NCBI GenBank assembly: GCA_019509785.1 | Contig: JAEKLQ010000069.1 | Span: forward strand, 20,778 to 84,777 | Source of the DNA: Fibrobacterota bacterium | Lineage (GTDB): Bacteria > Fibrobacterota > Fibrobacteria > UBA11236 | Direction of reading: 5' to 3' | DNA: 64,000 nucleotides | Part shown: positions 25,776 to 35,759 of the stretch, piece after piece | How positions within the stretch are numbered: the first letter of the stretch is position 1 | Layout of the letters: the number at the start of each line of letters is the position of its first letter | Notes under the pieces: generated by a model | Seen by the model: only the letters and a program-made list of their open reading frames with translations | What the model was told of the DNA's origin: nothing | Database searches by the model: none | Made by a program: the position numbers and the translations under genes

Positions 25776-28057
25776 TGGACTCCCAAGCGCCTGGGACAGC
25801 GGCCCCGCCGCCGAATGCGGGTCCCGTCCAGAACGGGACGGCCAGGAACGAGACCGCGGCCAATGGAACCAGACCTGTTCCCGCCTCTGCCGCCGCTCCC
25901 GCCGTTCCCGATTACCAGGGCAAAAACGCCTTCATCGATCGCGAGCTGTCCTGGCTCGAGTTCAACCAACGCGTGCTGGAAGAAGCCCAGGACCCGGCCA
26001 ATCCCCTCTTGGAACGCATCCGCTTCCTGGCCATCGCCGCCAACAACCTGGACGAGTTTTTCGAGGTGCGCGTCGCCCGCCTTTTGCAAATGGTGGAATC
26101 GGGCGTACCCGTCGACGGCATCGCCGGCCTCGACACCGCGGCCAAGCTGGAGGCCATCCTCAGGGCCTGCCATAAATCGGTGAAGTCGCAATTCAAATGC
26201 TGGAACGAGGAGCTGCTGCCCCGCCTGAGCGAGCACAACGTTCACGTGAAAACCATGGCCTCGCTGGGCAAGGAAGAGGAAAAGCAGGTGCACGCGTATT
26301 TCCGCAAGGAAATCTATCCACTGCTCACCCCTATCAAGGTCGATCCCGCCCATCCTTTCCCCTGGGTGCTCAACAAGGCGCTGTGCCTGTTGGCCCTGCT
26401 CAAGGAAGATAAGCGACGCGAGGTCCTCGGCGTAGTCACCATTCCCCGCAGCCTGCCGCGGCTCATCAACGTGCCCGTCAAGGAAAAAGGCTGGAGCTTC
26501 CTTTTCATCCACGACGTGGTGCAGCATTACCTGCAGGAACTCTTCAGGGGCTACGTCATCCGCGCCAGCACGCCCTTCCGTTGCACGCGCAACAGCAACC
26601 TCTACGCCGAGGACGAGGAGGCGGGCAGCCTCATCGACGCGGTCGAGGCGGTGGTCCTGAACCGTCGCCGCGGGGACGTCGTACGCCTGGAGATCGACAA
26701 GAACGCCTCCAAGCGCATGATCGATACCCTGGTGCGCATCTTCGACGTGGAAGCGGGGCAGATCTTCAAGGTGGACGGCCCGGTGAACCTCAACCGCCTG
26801 GCCAGCCTCTACAACATGATCCCGCTCGCCCATCTCAAGTACCCTCCTTTGCATCCCAGCCACGCCACCCATTTCGCCGAACCCGAGGATATCTTCCACG
26901 AGATGCGCCAACGCGACATCCTGTTGCATCATCCATTCGACTCGTACGATCCCGTGGTCGGCTTCATCCAGGCGGCGGCCGGCGATCCCCGCGTGGCGGT
27001 GATCAAACAGACCCTGTACCGCACCAACCAGGATTCGCCCGTCATGTACGCCTTGCAGGAGGCCGCGGAGCAGGGCAAGGAAGTGATCGCGGTGGTGGAG
27101 TTGAAGGCCCGCTTCGACGAGAAGTCGAACATCCAATGGGCGCGGCAGCTGGAGGAAAAAGGCGGAACCGTCGTGTACGGGCTGGTGGGCCTGAAAACCC
27201 ATTGCAAGCTCTCGCTCGCTATCCGCAAGGAGGATACCGGTTTCGTCAGCTACGCCCACGTGGGCACGGGCAATTACAATCCCGAGACCGCGCGCAGCTA
27301 CACCGATCTGAGCATGCTGACCAGCGATCCCGAGATTACCGGAGGCGTATCCGAGGTCTTCAATTTCCTGACCTCGCATTCGCGGCCCGAATTCCAGGGC
27401 CTCCAGGTGGGCCCGGTCAATTTCCTCTCCGAGACCTTGCGCCGCATCCGCATCGAAGCCGATGCCGCCCGCGCCGGCAAGCCCGCCGCCATCACCGCCA
27501 AGATGAATTCCCTGTTGGACAAGGAAGTGATCGAGGCCCTATATGAAGCCTCCCGGGCCGGCGTGGCCATCCGCTTGATAGTGCGCGGGACCTGCGCCTT
27601 GCGGCCGGGGGCGAAGGGATTCTCCGAGAACATCCAGGTGAAAAGCGTGGTGGGCCGCTTCCTGGAGCATAGCCGCATCTTCCACTTCCGGAACGAAGCG
27701 GGGAACGCGCCGGCGGTCTTCATCGGCAGCGGCGATTGGATGGAACGCAACCTGCGCGAACGCGTGGAAGTGGCCATCCCCATCAAGGATGCCGCCTTGG
27801 TACGCCAGATCGAAGACATCCTCACCTTGTATTGGGCCGATACCGCCAAGTCCCGTTGGATGCGCGCCGACGGGGCCTATACGCGCGCCGCCCCGGCTCC
27901 CCAGGCGGGCGAAGGGTTGTTCAATACGCAGGAATGGCTGGTCCGCCGGGCCGAGAGCCCCGACGCCCCCTTTCCCGCCGTCCCCCGCATTTTCCCCGAT
28001 CGCGTTCCCCCCGCCGATCGCGCTTCCGAGGCCGATAGCCTCGAACCCTCCCGTTGA
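25775..28057 (+). CDS. ppk: Polyphosphate kinase 1, copy B
   Basis: A second full-length PPK1 of 760 residues. The first 45 residues are a low-complexity Ala/Pro/Asn extension before FIDRELSWLEFNQRVL. The N and head domains match copy A closely (NNLDEFFEVR, HPFPWVLNKAL). The active-site histidines are in GLKTHCKLSL (about 475) and YAHVGTGNY (about 494). The ATG at 25775 overlaps the ppx stop and has GGAG 8 nt upstream. The C-terminal tail is Pro/Ala-rich and ends SLEPSR. Two complete PPK1 paralogs in one operon are unusual; they may differ in direction of catalysis or regulation. Confidence 0.95.
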   Translation: MDSQAPGTAAPPPNAGPVQNGTARNETAANGTRPVPASAAAPAVPDYQGKNAFIDRELSWLEFNQRVLEEAQDPANPLLERIRFLAIAANNLDEFFEVRVARLLQMVESGVPVDGIAGLDTAAKLEAILRACHKSVKSQFKCWNEELLPRLSEHNVHVKTMASLGKEEEKQVHAYFRKEIYPLLTPIKVDPAHPFPWVLNKALCLLALLKEDKRREVLGVVTIPRSLPRLINVPVKEKGWSFLFIHDVVQHYLQELFRGYVIRASTPFRCTRNSNLYAEDEEAGSLIDAVEAVVLNRRRGDVVRLEIDKNASKRMIDTLVRIFDVEAGQIFKVDGPVNLNRLASLYNMIPLAHLKYPPLHPSHATHFAEPEDIFHEMRQRDILLHHPFDSYDPVVGFIQAAAGDPRVAVIKQTLYRTNQDSPVMYALQEAAEQGKEVIAVVELKARFDEKSNIQWARQLEEKGGTVVYGLVGLKTHCKLSLAIRKEDTGFVSYAHVGTGNYNPETARSYTDLSMLTSDPEITGGVSEVFNFLTSHSRPEFQGLQVGPVNFLSETLRRIRIEADAARAGKPAAITAKMNSLLDKEVIEALYEASRAGVAIRLIVRGTCALRPGAKGFSENIQVKSVVGRFLEHSRIFHFRNEAGNAPAVFIGSGDWMERNLRERVEVAIPIKDAALVRQIEDILTLYWADTAKSRWMRADGAYTRAAPAPQAGEGLFNTQEWLVRRAESPDAPFPAVPRIFPDRVPPADRASEADSLEPSR

Positions 28058-28171
28058 CGCGCCCGCGCGCCCCCATTCCCCCGCGTTTCCCGGAACATTC
28101 CTTCCCGAACGGCGTTGGTATGCCGTGGGATGGAAATGGGATGATCCAGTGGGGTCCAGTGGGGGCACGAT

Positions 28172-31100
28172 ATGGAAAAAGTCCCAATCCGGAAAATCAC
28201 TTGCGCGTTCGTCCTGGTTTCATGCCTGGCTTCCATCGCGCGCGCCGAAGGCATCGACTTCGAAAGCGCCGCCTATACGACCGATAAGACCCTCGTTGGC
28301 GCGGACGGCTGGGTCCTTACCGCCACCGATCCGCTCTCCGCCCAGGACGACTTCAAGATCCAGGCCGGCCTCGCGGGCGAAGGCCGCTGGGCGCACGCCC
28401 AAAGCGCCGGCGCCGCCAGCATCTACCGGTCCCTCGGGAATTCGTCCAGTACAACCACCCTCGACATGCGCTGGCGTTGGCGCGGCCTTAGCGACAGCGC
28501 CCATTTCTGCGTGGGCATCTCCGGCAGCTCCGGATCCGCCCGCCAATCCAACCGCGCCCTGGCCTGCATGGAACCCTTCGGCGCCATTTCCGCGCAAGGC
28601 GCTTCGGCGCTGCCCCTTTCCAGCCTGGAAGGCTGGCGCAAAGGCGCCTGGCTCTATATGCGGCTGGCGCTGGATGCGTCTTCGGGTATCTATGGCAAAT
28701 TCACCCTTTACGTTTCCGACGATTCCCTGCGAGCCTCCGAACGGGTCGCCGTCACCACGTCCATGGGCGGTAGCGGATCCCTGGCGCGCATCGTCCTACG
28801 GCAGGAGGCCGGAAGCGGGTTCGTCGATCTGGACGATTTCTCCTGGCAGCCGGTCGCCACCTGGCAGCCTCCCACGGTCGCCGACACGACGTGGAGCAGC
28901 GGCAAGAATTGGAGCACCGGTTCCCCGCCGGACAGCAATACCCGCGTCCACTTCCCCGATGGCGAAGCGCACGGCTGCCTCCTGGATCGAAACGCAACCG
29001 TGCTTTCCGTCACGGTCGCTTCCGGATATCTCGGGACGTTCAACCTGGGCGCGCAAACCTTGTCCGTCCTGGAAAACGCCGATTTCACCGGCGGCGCGGT
29101 AGCGACCGCCGCGGGGAAAATCCGGTTTCCCGGAGCGCGGTCCTCATCTTTGATCAGCCCCTCGGGCAGCCGCTCATTGCCCGCCTTGCGGCATGACGGT
29201 TCCGGGCTGGTACGCTTAGACGGCCGGGCTCTTTCGGTGGGGGACCTGACGCAATCGGGGGGGAGCTTCGACTTCAATGGCTTCGATCTCATCGTGGCCG
29301 GTGCCTGGCAGGTGACCTCGGGGCGGCCCGGAACCTTGCGCAACTTGGAAGGGCGTTCCGTCATCGTCACCCATGGGGCCCATCTGGAAGGCGCCGCGCC
29401 GGATACCTTGCTCGGCCTGGCGTCCTCGCCCAAAGGCTGGACCTTGAACTCGTCCGGGATCGATTCCTTGACGGCCCGTTATGCCCTGCTGGGCAACGTG
29501 CGCTCCACCGGCAATACCGGTTATGCATACCGGAGCAGCGATGCGGGCGGGAATACGGGCTGGATCTTCTTCAACGTTCCCGCCATCGCCGTCCAGCCGC
29601 GGGACACCACCTTGCGCCCCGGGGAAACGGCTTCCTTCCGGATCTCGCTGGCTTCCGCGGCGGGCGCTACCTTCCAATGGCTGCGCAACGACGTGGAGAT
29701 AGCCGGCGCGCGTGATTCCGTATACACGCTGACGGGCCTGCGCAAAGCCGATAGCGGCGCGGTGTTCACCTGCAAGGCCACGAACCCGGCGGGTTACGTC
29801 TTCTCACGTTCCGCCATCTTGAAAGTGGTCTTCCCCGCCCCCACCTCGACCCCGGCGCCGCAAACCCTTTTGGATTCGCTATCCGTTCGCTTAGCCTCCG
29901 TCGCGCCGGGAGCCCGCATCGTCTATTCCGCGAACGGCGGGCCCTGGCAAGCTTATGCATCCGCCTTGGTCTTGCGCGATTCCACCGTGCTCAGGGCCTT
30001 CGCGGTGCTCGGGCCGGACACCTCCGCCTTGGCGACCTTGGCCTTCCCCAAGGCTTCCTTGCCGATCTTGCCCGCCCCCGGCATCCAACCCGAGGCCTCC
30101 GCCTTCGCCGACAGCGTAAGCGTGACCCTGGCGCCCCCGGTGGCCGGAGCCCGCGTCTATTACACCCTGGACGGCGGCGATCCCGATAGCCTATCGCATG
30201 CCTATCTCGGCCCCTTCACCTTGAAGGCCACGACTACGGTGCGCGCCATCGCCTACCTGGCGGGATATCGTCCCAGCCCCGTGGCCACCCGCCTGTTCAC
30301 CTGGCAAGGCTCGCAAGTCTTGCCGCCGCCAACGGCGATGCCCCCTGGCGGGGATTTCTCCGATTCCGTCGTGGTCCATTTGCTGCCGCCGGCCGGATTC
30401 CCGGATGCGGCCGTATACTGGCTGACCGAGCCCGCGGGGACCGGGCTTTCCCCGTCCGCCGGCCCGGCCAAATACTCCGACTCCCTGGTGATCCGGGGGA
30501 CGTGCATGCTTAAGGCCCTGGCGATTTCCGGCTCCCGCGCGAGCGATACCGCCCGGTGGCAATTCCACCGGCGCCTGGGCGCGCCGACCGTAACTCCCAA
30601 GGGACGTATCTTCCATGATACCCTCCGCATCGCGTCCTCGGCCGATTCCGGCGCCGCGGTGCGCTATACCGTGGACGGAACCGATCCCGTCGCCGCCTCC
30701 CCGCTCTTCCCCGCCCAGGGCATCCGGCTGGATTCCACCGTAGTCTTGAAGGCGATCGCGGTGAAAGGAACCGAAACGAGCGCCGCCATCGCGGAAACCT
30801 ATACCCTGGTGCCGGACACACCGCAGGTTTCGCCCAGCGGGGGCGACTACAGTTCCCCCATCCGAATCGTCCTCTCTTCCTCGTCCTCGCGCGCCGTCCT
30901 CTATTACACCCTGGACGGCAGCACGCCCGGGCCGGAGCGGGGATTACCGCCTTATTCCGGCCCCATCGACCTGGACAGCAATGCCACCTTGAAGGTCGTG
31001 GCCGTGGCCGGATCGGGAGGCGGCGGCAGCGGCGGGCCGATCCGCATCGAGAACTACACCTTTATCGCGACGGGCAATCGCAGCTTGGCCCCGGGCCAAC

Positions 31101-33082
31101 GCCTTTCCTTGTCCGGCAATTACTCCCTGTCCAGCCCGTATAAGGGAGCCTCGACGGTGGACGTGGAAATCCTCGCCGCCGATTCGGTGGCCGCGCAAAT
31201 CCACGGCTTCCGCGACATCCTCTTCGGCATCCGCGTGTCCCTGCCCGCCGGCGCCTCCGCCTTCCCCAAGGTTTCCTTCAATGCCCCCGCCGGCGAGCCG
31301 CGCGCCCTGTACCGCTTGTCCCCTCCGGGGGTGGTGCGATGGATCGCTTCCGCCGACACCTCGACCCTGGACGCGCCGGGACTCTATTTCCTGGCCATCG
31401 ACACCGCGGCCCCGGTGCTCCGTTTCGCGGGCGAAACCTTCGCGAGCGGGGATTCCACCCGCGTGGTGGTGACCATCGAGGACAACGTCCAGAACCTGGC
31501 CCTCGATATGGAACGCTCCGACGATAGCAGCGCCAATTTCGCGGGGCGCGAGGTGAATCCCGTCCTGGTGCTGGCGGTGAACGCCAAGAATCCGCCGGGC
31601 GCGCCCCGGCCCCTCACCCTTAAGCTGCGCGTGAGCGATCATACCCGAACCACCGCCTTCCCTGCCGACGGATCGGCGTATGCGATGGCGCAGAAGCTTT
31701 CCGCGGGAGCGCGTTCCCCCGCCGTCTTCCGCATCGGAGACGATCCCAAGTTCCCCTGGGATCTGATCGCAGTGCCCTTGGCAACGGAAACGCCGCTGAC
31801 CCTAGCCCAACTCCGCAAGGCAAATGCGGCGCCCGGCCTGACCGGCTCGGTGCTCAATCCCGCCACCGGGAAATACCGCGCCTTGGCCGACAACGAAACC
31901 CTGGCCTCCGGCGCGAGCGTTTGGCTTGCCGCGCCGGTAAGCCTGCCTTCCTTGGCCTTTCCCGCCTTGCAAACGGCTACGCGCGGCGGAGCCTCGGCAT
32001 GGAAACTCACCCTCCATCCCGGCTGGAACCAGGTGGCCGATCCCGATTTGGCGCCTTTGTGGTGGCCGGTGACGCGCACGTATCCGGAAAGCTATCAAGC
32101 CTCGCCGCTGAAGGGCCTGCATGCCTGGGACGCCGCGGCCGGAAGCTACGTGCATGCCGAAGTCCTGGAGCCATGGCGCGGCTACTTCGCCTACTTTTAC
32201 GGAAGCCGCGATACCGTGATCAATCTGCTCGAGCGGGCGCCGGACCCGCCTCCGTCCCCCGCCCCGGCGGGCCCGGCCGCCAAGCGATCCGGATCGGGCA
32301 TCGGTCTGCGACTGGCTTGGCCCCAAGGCCCCGATCTGCAGCTGGGCGCTTCCGAGGGAGCCGCCGATGGCTTCGGCCCTGAGGACGAAGCGCGACCGCC
32401 CGCCCTCGATCCCGCGGGCACGCGCTTATTCTCGGATCGCGGAGGCGCGCGCCTGGAAACCGACATCGCCCGTTGGCGGCCGGGAGCCGTCTATACCTGG
32501 AAGGTAGTGGCGGGGCTTTCCGCCCGCGCAGCCGCCAAGGCCGCTTCCCGCCAGGGTAACCCGGATGCCTCCCCCCAGGGTAACACAGATGTTACTGGGT
32601 CCCTGGCCGCCGGGGCCGAGTTCCTCCCCCCCGGTTACGCGGCCTGGGCGGTCTCCGCGTCGCGCGGGCTGCGATTCCCCATCCCGTCGGACGGCTCGGC
32701 CGCCGCCCTCCCCTGGCATCCCGGCTATGCCGATACCCTGGAAGTAATGGCCGGGCCCGCCGCGGAACTGGAGGCCAGCCTCGCCGACGTGCCCCTGAAG
32801 ACCGGCCCCTTCGCGGCCCGCGTGCTCCCGTCACCGGGCGGTTACCTGCTGCGGATGGAATTGCCGGCCGCCGCGCGGGTACGCCTTACCCTCTTCAGCC
32901 TGGATGGCCGCGCCGTCGAGGATAGGTTCCTCGATTTGCCCGCCGGGCGCTATCGCATATCCCCCGCCGGCCGCTTGGCGCCGGGGCTCTACGCCTTGCG
33001 GCTCCTGGCGGCGGGAACGGCAGGGTCCTCGGGCGAAGGCGGGATACCCGCCCTGACCGCCCTGAAAGTGGCGATTCCCTGA
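28172..33082 (+). CDS. Large secreted multidomain protein with chitobiase-C-like repeats
   Basis: This 1,636-residue protein opens with a Sec signal (MEKVPIRKITCAFVLVSCL...ARA). In order I see a LamG-like N-terminal region (about 25-230), a cell-surface beta-helix-like stretch (about 235-430), an Ig-like domain (AIAVQPRDTTLRPGETASF to SGAVFTCKATNPAG), then four or five chitobiase/hexosaminidase C-terminal type modules marked by VYYTLDGGDPD, VRYTVDGTDP and LYYTLDGSTP. A WNQVADP-type domain follows, and a C-terminal tail (VRLTLFSLDGRAVED to LAPGLYALRLLAAG) like the sorting tails of FCB-group secreted proteins. It may be a surface carbohydrate-binding or adhesin protein. No catalytic motif is evident. 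Just upstream, TCCAGTGGGG is tandemly duplicated (about 28146-28165). Confidence 0.75.
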   Translation: MEKVPIRKITCAFVLVSCLASIARAEGIDFESAAYTTDKTLVGADGWVLTATDPLSAQDDFKIQAGLAGEGRWAHAQSAGAASIYRSLGNSSSTTTLDMRWRWRGLSDSAHFCVGISGSSGSARQSNRALACMEPFGAISAQGASALPLSSLEGWRKGAWLYMRLALDASSGIYGKFTLYVSDDSLRASERVAVTTSMGGSGSLARIVLRQEAGSGFVDLDDFSWQPVATWQPPTVADTTWSSGKNWSTGSPPDSNTRVHFPDGEAHGCLLDRNATVLSVTVASGYLGTFNLGAQTLSVLENADFTGGAVATAAGKIRFPGARSSSLISPSGSRSLPALRHDGSGLVRLDGRALSVGDLTQSGGSFDFNGFDLIVAGAWQVTSGRPGTLRNLEGRSVIVTHGAHLEGAAPDTLLGLASSPKGWTLNSSGIDSLTARYALLGNVRSTGNTGYAYRSSDAGGNTGWIFFNVPAIAVQPRDTTLRPGETASFRISLASAAGATFQWLRNDVEIAGARDSVYTLTGLRKADSGAVFTCKATNPAGYVFSRSAILKVVFPAPTSTPAPQTLLDSLSVRLASVAPGARIVYSANGGPWQAYASALVLRDSTVLRAFAVLGPDTSALATLAFPKASLPILPAPGIQPEASAFADSVSVTLAPPVAGARVYYTLDGGDPDSLSHAYLGPFTLKATTTVRAIAYLAGYRPSPVATRLFTWQGSQVLPPPTAMPPGGDFSDSVVVHLLPPAGFPDAAVYWLTEPAGTGLSPSAGPAKYSDSLVIRGTCMLKALAISGSRASDTARWQFHRRLGAPTVTPKGRIFHDTLRIASSADSGAAVRYTVDGTDPVAASPLFPAQGIRLDSTVVLKAIAVKGTETSAAIAETYTLVPDTPQVSPSGGDYSSPIRIVLSSSSSRAVLYYTLDGSTPGPERGLPPYSGPIDLDSNATLKVVAVAGSGGGGSGGPIRIENYTFIATGNRSLAPGQRLSLSGNYSLSSPYKGASTVDVEILAADSVAAQIHGFRDILFGIRVSLPAGASAFPKVSFNAPAGEPRALYRLSPPGVVRWIASADTSTLDAPGLYFLAIDTAAPVLRFAGETFASGDSTRVVVTIEDNVQNLALDMERSDDSSANFAGREVNPVLVLAVNAKNPPGAPRPLTLKLRVSDHTRTTAFPADGSAYAMAQKLSAGARSPAVFRIGDDPKFPWDLIAVPLATETPLTLAQLRKANAAPGLTGSVLNPATGKYRALADNETLASGASVWLAAPVSLPSLAFPALQTATRGGASAWKLTLHPGWNQVADPDLAPLWWPVTRTYPESYQASPLKGLHAWDAAAGSYVHAEVLEPWRGYFAYFYGSRDTVINLLERAPDPPPSPAPAGPAAKRSGSGIGLRLAWPQGPDLQLGASEGAADGFGPEDEARPPALDPAGTRLFSDRGGARLETDIARWRPGAVYTWKVVAGLSARAAAKAASRQGNPDASPQGNTDVTGSLAAGAEFLPPGYAAWAVSASRGLRFPIPSDGSAAALPWHPGYADTLEVMAGPAAELEASLADVPLKTGPFAARVLPSPGGYLLRMELPAAARVRLTLFSLDGRAVEDRFLDLPAGRYRISPAGRLAPGLYALRLLAAGTAGSSGEGGIPALTALKVAIP

Positions 33083-33094
33083 ATCCTCCGCGGA

Positions 33095-33112
33095 CTGTAA
33101 CAGCTTTGTAAT
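33095..33112 (+). promoter_or_regulatory. Pho-box-like direct repeat upstream of phoB
   Basis: CTGTAAC-AGCT-TTGTAAT has the 7-4-7 architecture of the enterobacterial Pho box (two CTGTCAT-like units with a 4-bp spacer), 42 nt before the phoB start. In E. coli the phoB promoter is autoregulated through such a site. The match is in layout plus 5 and 4 of 7 bases per half; binding is not shown. Confidence 0.5.
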
Positions 33113-33153
33113 CCCCCTTCCCTTGGCCGTCGGGGAAAGGCGGGGTACATTGG

Positions 33154-33882
33154 ATGAACATGAACTCAACAAGCGTCTTGGTCACCGAGGACGATGCCGA
33201 CATCCTGGAACTCATCACCTATAGCCTGGAGTCCGAAGGCTTCCGCGTGCATTCCGCCAAGAACGGGCAGGACGCCCTGTCCATCCTGAGCGATGAATCC
33301 GTGGACCTCGCCATCCTGGACGTCATGCTTCCGGACATGTCCGGCATCGAATTGTGCCGCAAGATCAAGCGGGAGGAGCGCCTGGAGAACATCCCGGTCC
33401 TCTTCGTGACCGCCAAGGACGCGGAAACCGACAAGCTGATCGGTTTCAAGGTCGGCGCCGACGATTACCTGACCAAGCCCTTTTCCCCGAAGGAACTGGT
33501 GGCCCGCGCCAAGGCCCTGGTCCGCCGCTCCAAGGGCGGCAAGGATCGCTTCCTCTACCGCGGAATCGAGATCCACTTCGATCGCCACATGGTGGAAGTG
33601 GAAGGCAACCGGGTCAATCTCACCCCGCGCGAGTTCATGGTCCTGAAGGTGCTGATCGAAGGCCAGAAGAAGACCATCGCGCGCGCGACCCTATTGGAGC
33701 GCGCCTGGGGCATGGAGTCCAAGGCGGGTCTGCGTAGCGTGGACGTAACGGTGACCCGGCTGCGCGAAAAAATCAAGCCCTACGGCAAGTGCATCCGCAC
33801 CGTGACCGGTTTCGGGTACCAATGGGATCCGGACGGATTCGTCCCCGTCGAGCAGTCCGAGAGCCGCGCCACGGCGGGCTGA
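33154..33882 (+). CDS. phoB: PhoB-like response regulator (OmpR family)
   Basis: The 242-residue protein has an N-terminal receiver domain: acidic pocket TEDDAD, phospho-acceptor Asp56 in LAILDVMLPDMSG, and Lys108 in YLTKPF. A C-terminal winged-helix domain (about 140-230) has LTPREFMVLKVLIE and VDVTVTRLREKI and ends VTGFGYQWDPD. This is the OmpR/PhoB class; the adjacent PhoR-like kinase and the surrounding phosphate genes support PhoB specifically. The ATG at 33154 (or 33160, two codons later) follows a purine-rich GGGGAAAGGCGGGG. It should activate the pst operon and others when phosphate is low. Confidence 0.85.
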   Translation: MNMNSTSVLVTEDDADILELITYSLESEGFRVHSAKNGQDALSILSDESVDLAILDVMLPDMSGIELCRKIKREERLENIPVLFVTAKDAETDKLIGFKVGADDYLTKPFSPKELVARAKALVRRSKGGKDRFLYRGIEIHFDRHMVEVEGNRVNLTPREFMVLKVLIEGQKKTIARATLLERAWGMESKAGLRSVDVTVTRLREKIKPYGKCIRTVTGFGYQWDPDGFVPVEQSESRATAG

Positions 33883-33950
33883 CCCTTAGAAGCCGCCCTC
33901 CGTTTTCTATACTAACCCCTACCCGCCTGCCTTCCCGCGGCGGAAAACCC

Positions 33951-35759
33951 ATGGCCGACCTGGAACGCGGATATCCTTCGCTACGTGCGAACCTGATCGG
34001 GATGTTGGGCGTTTTCGCCGCCCTTTTCCTGGCCCTCACCGTCTACCTCTACCTGGCCTCCCGTACCCTCTTCGCCGAAGGATTGCAGCGCGAGCTGGCC
34101 GGGGATCTGGAATGGCTGGCGGGCTCCTTAAGCGAACGCCCGGAAATCCTGACCGACCCGATCCGCGCCGACTCCCTTTGCCGGGCCATCGCGGGCTATA
34201 AGGGTTTCCGCGTCACCCTCATCGCCCCGGACGGCCACGTGTTGGCCGATTCCCACGTGCCCCGCGCCGAGCTCGCTTCCCTCGAGAACCACGGATCCCG
34301 CCCCGAGGTCCTGATGGCGCGGGAGCAGGGAACCGGCCACGCCTGGCGCTATTCCTCGACGCTGGGGCGCGGGATGCTCTACGTCGCGTACAAGCTACCG
34401 AGACCGGGAGGTTACCTTCGGATGGCCGCCGGCCCCGTCACCCTGAACGCCTTCCAGGTGGCCGCCATGCGGGTGTTCCTGCTTTTCCTGGGGCTGTTCC
34501 TGGCGGGTTCGTTGGCCGTAACCTGGTGGATCAGCCGCAAGATCAGCGTCCCGTTGCTGCATCTGACCGAGGCGGGGGCCTCGCCCGGGGGGGATCCCTT
34601 GCGTCCCGAGTCCCCCACCCCGCGCTGGGAGGCCCATTTCCGCGAGGCCGAAGTCCTCAACGCCGCTTTCCGCGGCTACGTCGATCGCATCCGCGCGTTG
34701 GGCCGGGAGGTGGAGCGGGAGCGCGATAAATTGGTCGCCGTACTGAACCAGTTGGACGAAGGCATCCTCATCCTTTCCCGCGAGGGCACGGTGGCGGCCG
34801 CCAATCCCTCCTCCCTGCGCCTCCTGGGCGTGCCGGATGCCGCCCCTTCCTGGATCGGCCGACCCTTGCGCCAGGCCCTCCCTCCTGGCCCCCTGTCCCG
34901 CTGGGTCGCCGAGGCCGCCTCCCCCGACCGTCCCCCCGTGATCCATATCGACAAAGGTCCCGAGGCGCCTTACGATCTGGTCTGCCACCTCGCCCCCCTT
35001 GATCCGGAAGGCGGAGGCGGCGAATATCTGCTTACCTTGCTCAACGTCACCGAGTTCCGCCATCTGGACCGGGTGAAATCCGAATTCGTTGCCAACGCCT
35101 CGCATGAGCTGAAGACTCCGCTTTCCTCCCTAAAGGGTTATGCCGAGGCGCTGGTGGAAGGCGCCATCGAGAATCCCAAGGTGCGGGCCAACTTCGTCAA
35201 GAAGATCCATGACAACGCTCTGCGCCTGGAACGGTTGGTGCAGGACCTGCTCAGCCTTTCGCGCCTGGAGTCCGGCGAGCCGCCGCGCGAGAACGATCCC
35301 CTCCCCTTGCGCGGCTACGTGAACGCGGCGGCCAACCACCACCGCGACGCCCTCGACGCCGCCGGCATACGCCTGGAAAACCATGTCGCCGAGGACGCGC
35401 GCGTGGCCATGGAGGCGCGCGACCTGGAACTCATCCTCGACAACCTGGTGGGCAATGCCGTGCGGTACAACAAGCCCGGCGGGAAGATCAAGATCTGGAC
35501 CGAGATCGAAGCGGACGGCCTGAGGCTATCGGTGAAGGACACGGGGATCGGGATCGCGCCCGAAATGCTGCCGCGCATCTTCGAACGCTTCTACCGCGCC
35601 GACGCCTCGCGGGCCCGCAAGGACGGGACCGGCCTGGGCCTGGCCATCGTGAAGCACGCGGCGGCCCGCTACGGCATGACGGTCTCGGCGGAAAGCATCC
35701 TGGGCGAGGGCAGCCGCTTCATGGTGAAGATCCCGCCCAAGCGGGCACACCTCGCATGA
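33951..35759 (+). CDS. phoR: PhoR-like sensor histidine kinase
   Basis: The 602-residue kinase starts at the ATG at 33951 ([17 protein letters not shown]). Helix 1 spans about 14-36; a periplasmic sensor region of about 130 residues follows, with helix 2 at about 172-194. The cytosolic part has a HAMP-like linker, a PAS domain ([21 protein letters not shown]), a HisKA domain with the phospho-histidine near 385 ([21 protein letters not shown]), and an HATPase with [17 protein letters not shown] and [11 protein letters not shown]. It lies 68 nt after phoB and overlaps the next kinase by ATGA. The periplasmic domain is larger than in E. coli PhoR, so it may sense something directly. Confidence 0.85.
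   Translation: MADLERGYPSLRANLIGMLGVFAALFLALTVYLYLASRTLFAEGLQRELAGDLEWLAGSLSERPEILTDPIRADSLCRAIAGYKGFRVTLIAPDGHVLADSHVPRAELASLENHGSRPEVLMAREQGTGHAWRYSSTLGRGMLYVAYKLPRPGGYLRMAAGPVTLNAFQVAAMRVFLLFLGLFLAGSLAVTWWISRKISVPLLHLTEAGASPGGDPLRPESPTPRWEAHFREAEVLNAAFRGYVDRIRALGREVERERDKLVAVLNQLDEGILILSREGTVAAANPSSLRLLGVPDAAPSWIGRPLRQALPPGPLSRWVAEAASPDRPPVIHIDKGPEAPYDLVCHLAPLDPEGGGGEYLLTLLNVTEFRHLDRVKSEFVANASHELKTPLSSLKGYAEALVEGAIENPKVRANFVKKIHDNALRLERLVQDLLSLSRLESGEPPRENDPLPLRGYVNAAANHHRDALDAAGIRLENHVAEDARVAMEARDLELILDNLVGNAVRYNKPGGKIKIWTEIEADGLRLSVKDTGIGIAPEMLPRIFERFYRADASRARKDGTGLGLAIVKHAAARYGMTVSAESILGEGSRFMVKIPPKRAHLA

Noticed and set aside
25715..27379. Minus-strand frame opposite the second ppk1
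   Set aside because: Shadow of PPK1; the same pattern occurs opposite the first ppk1.
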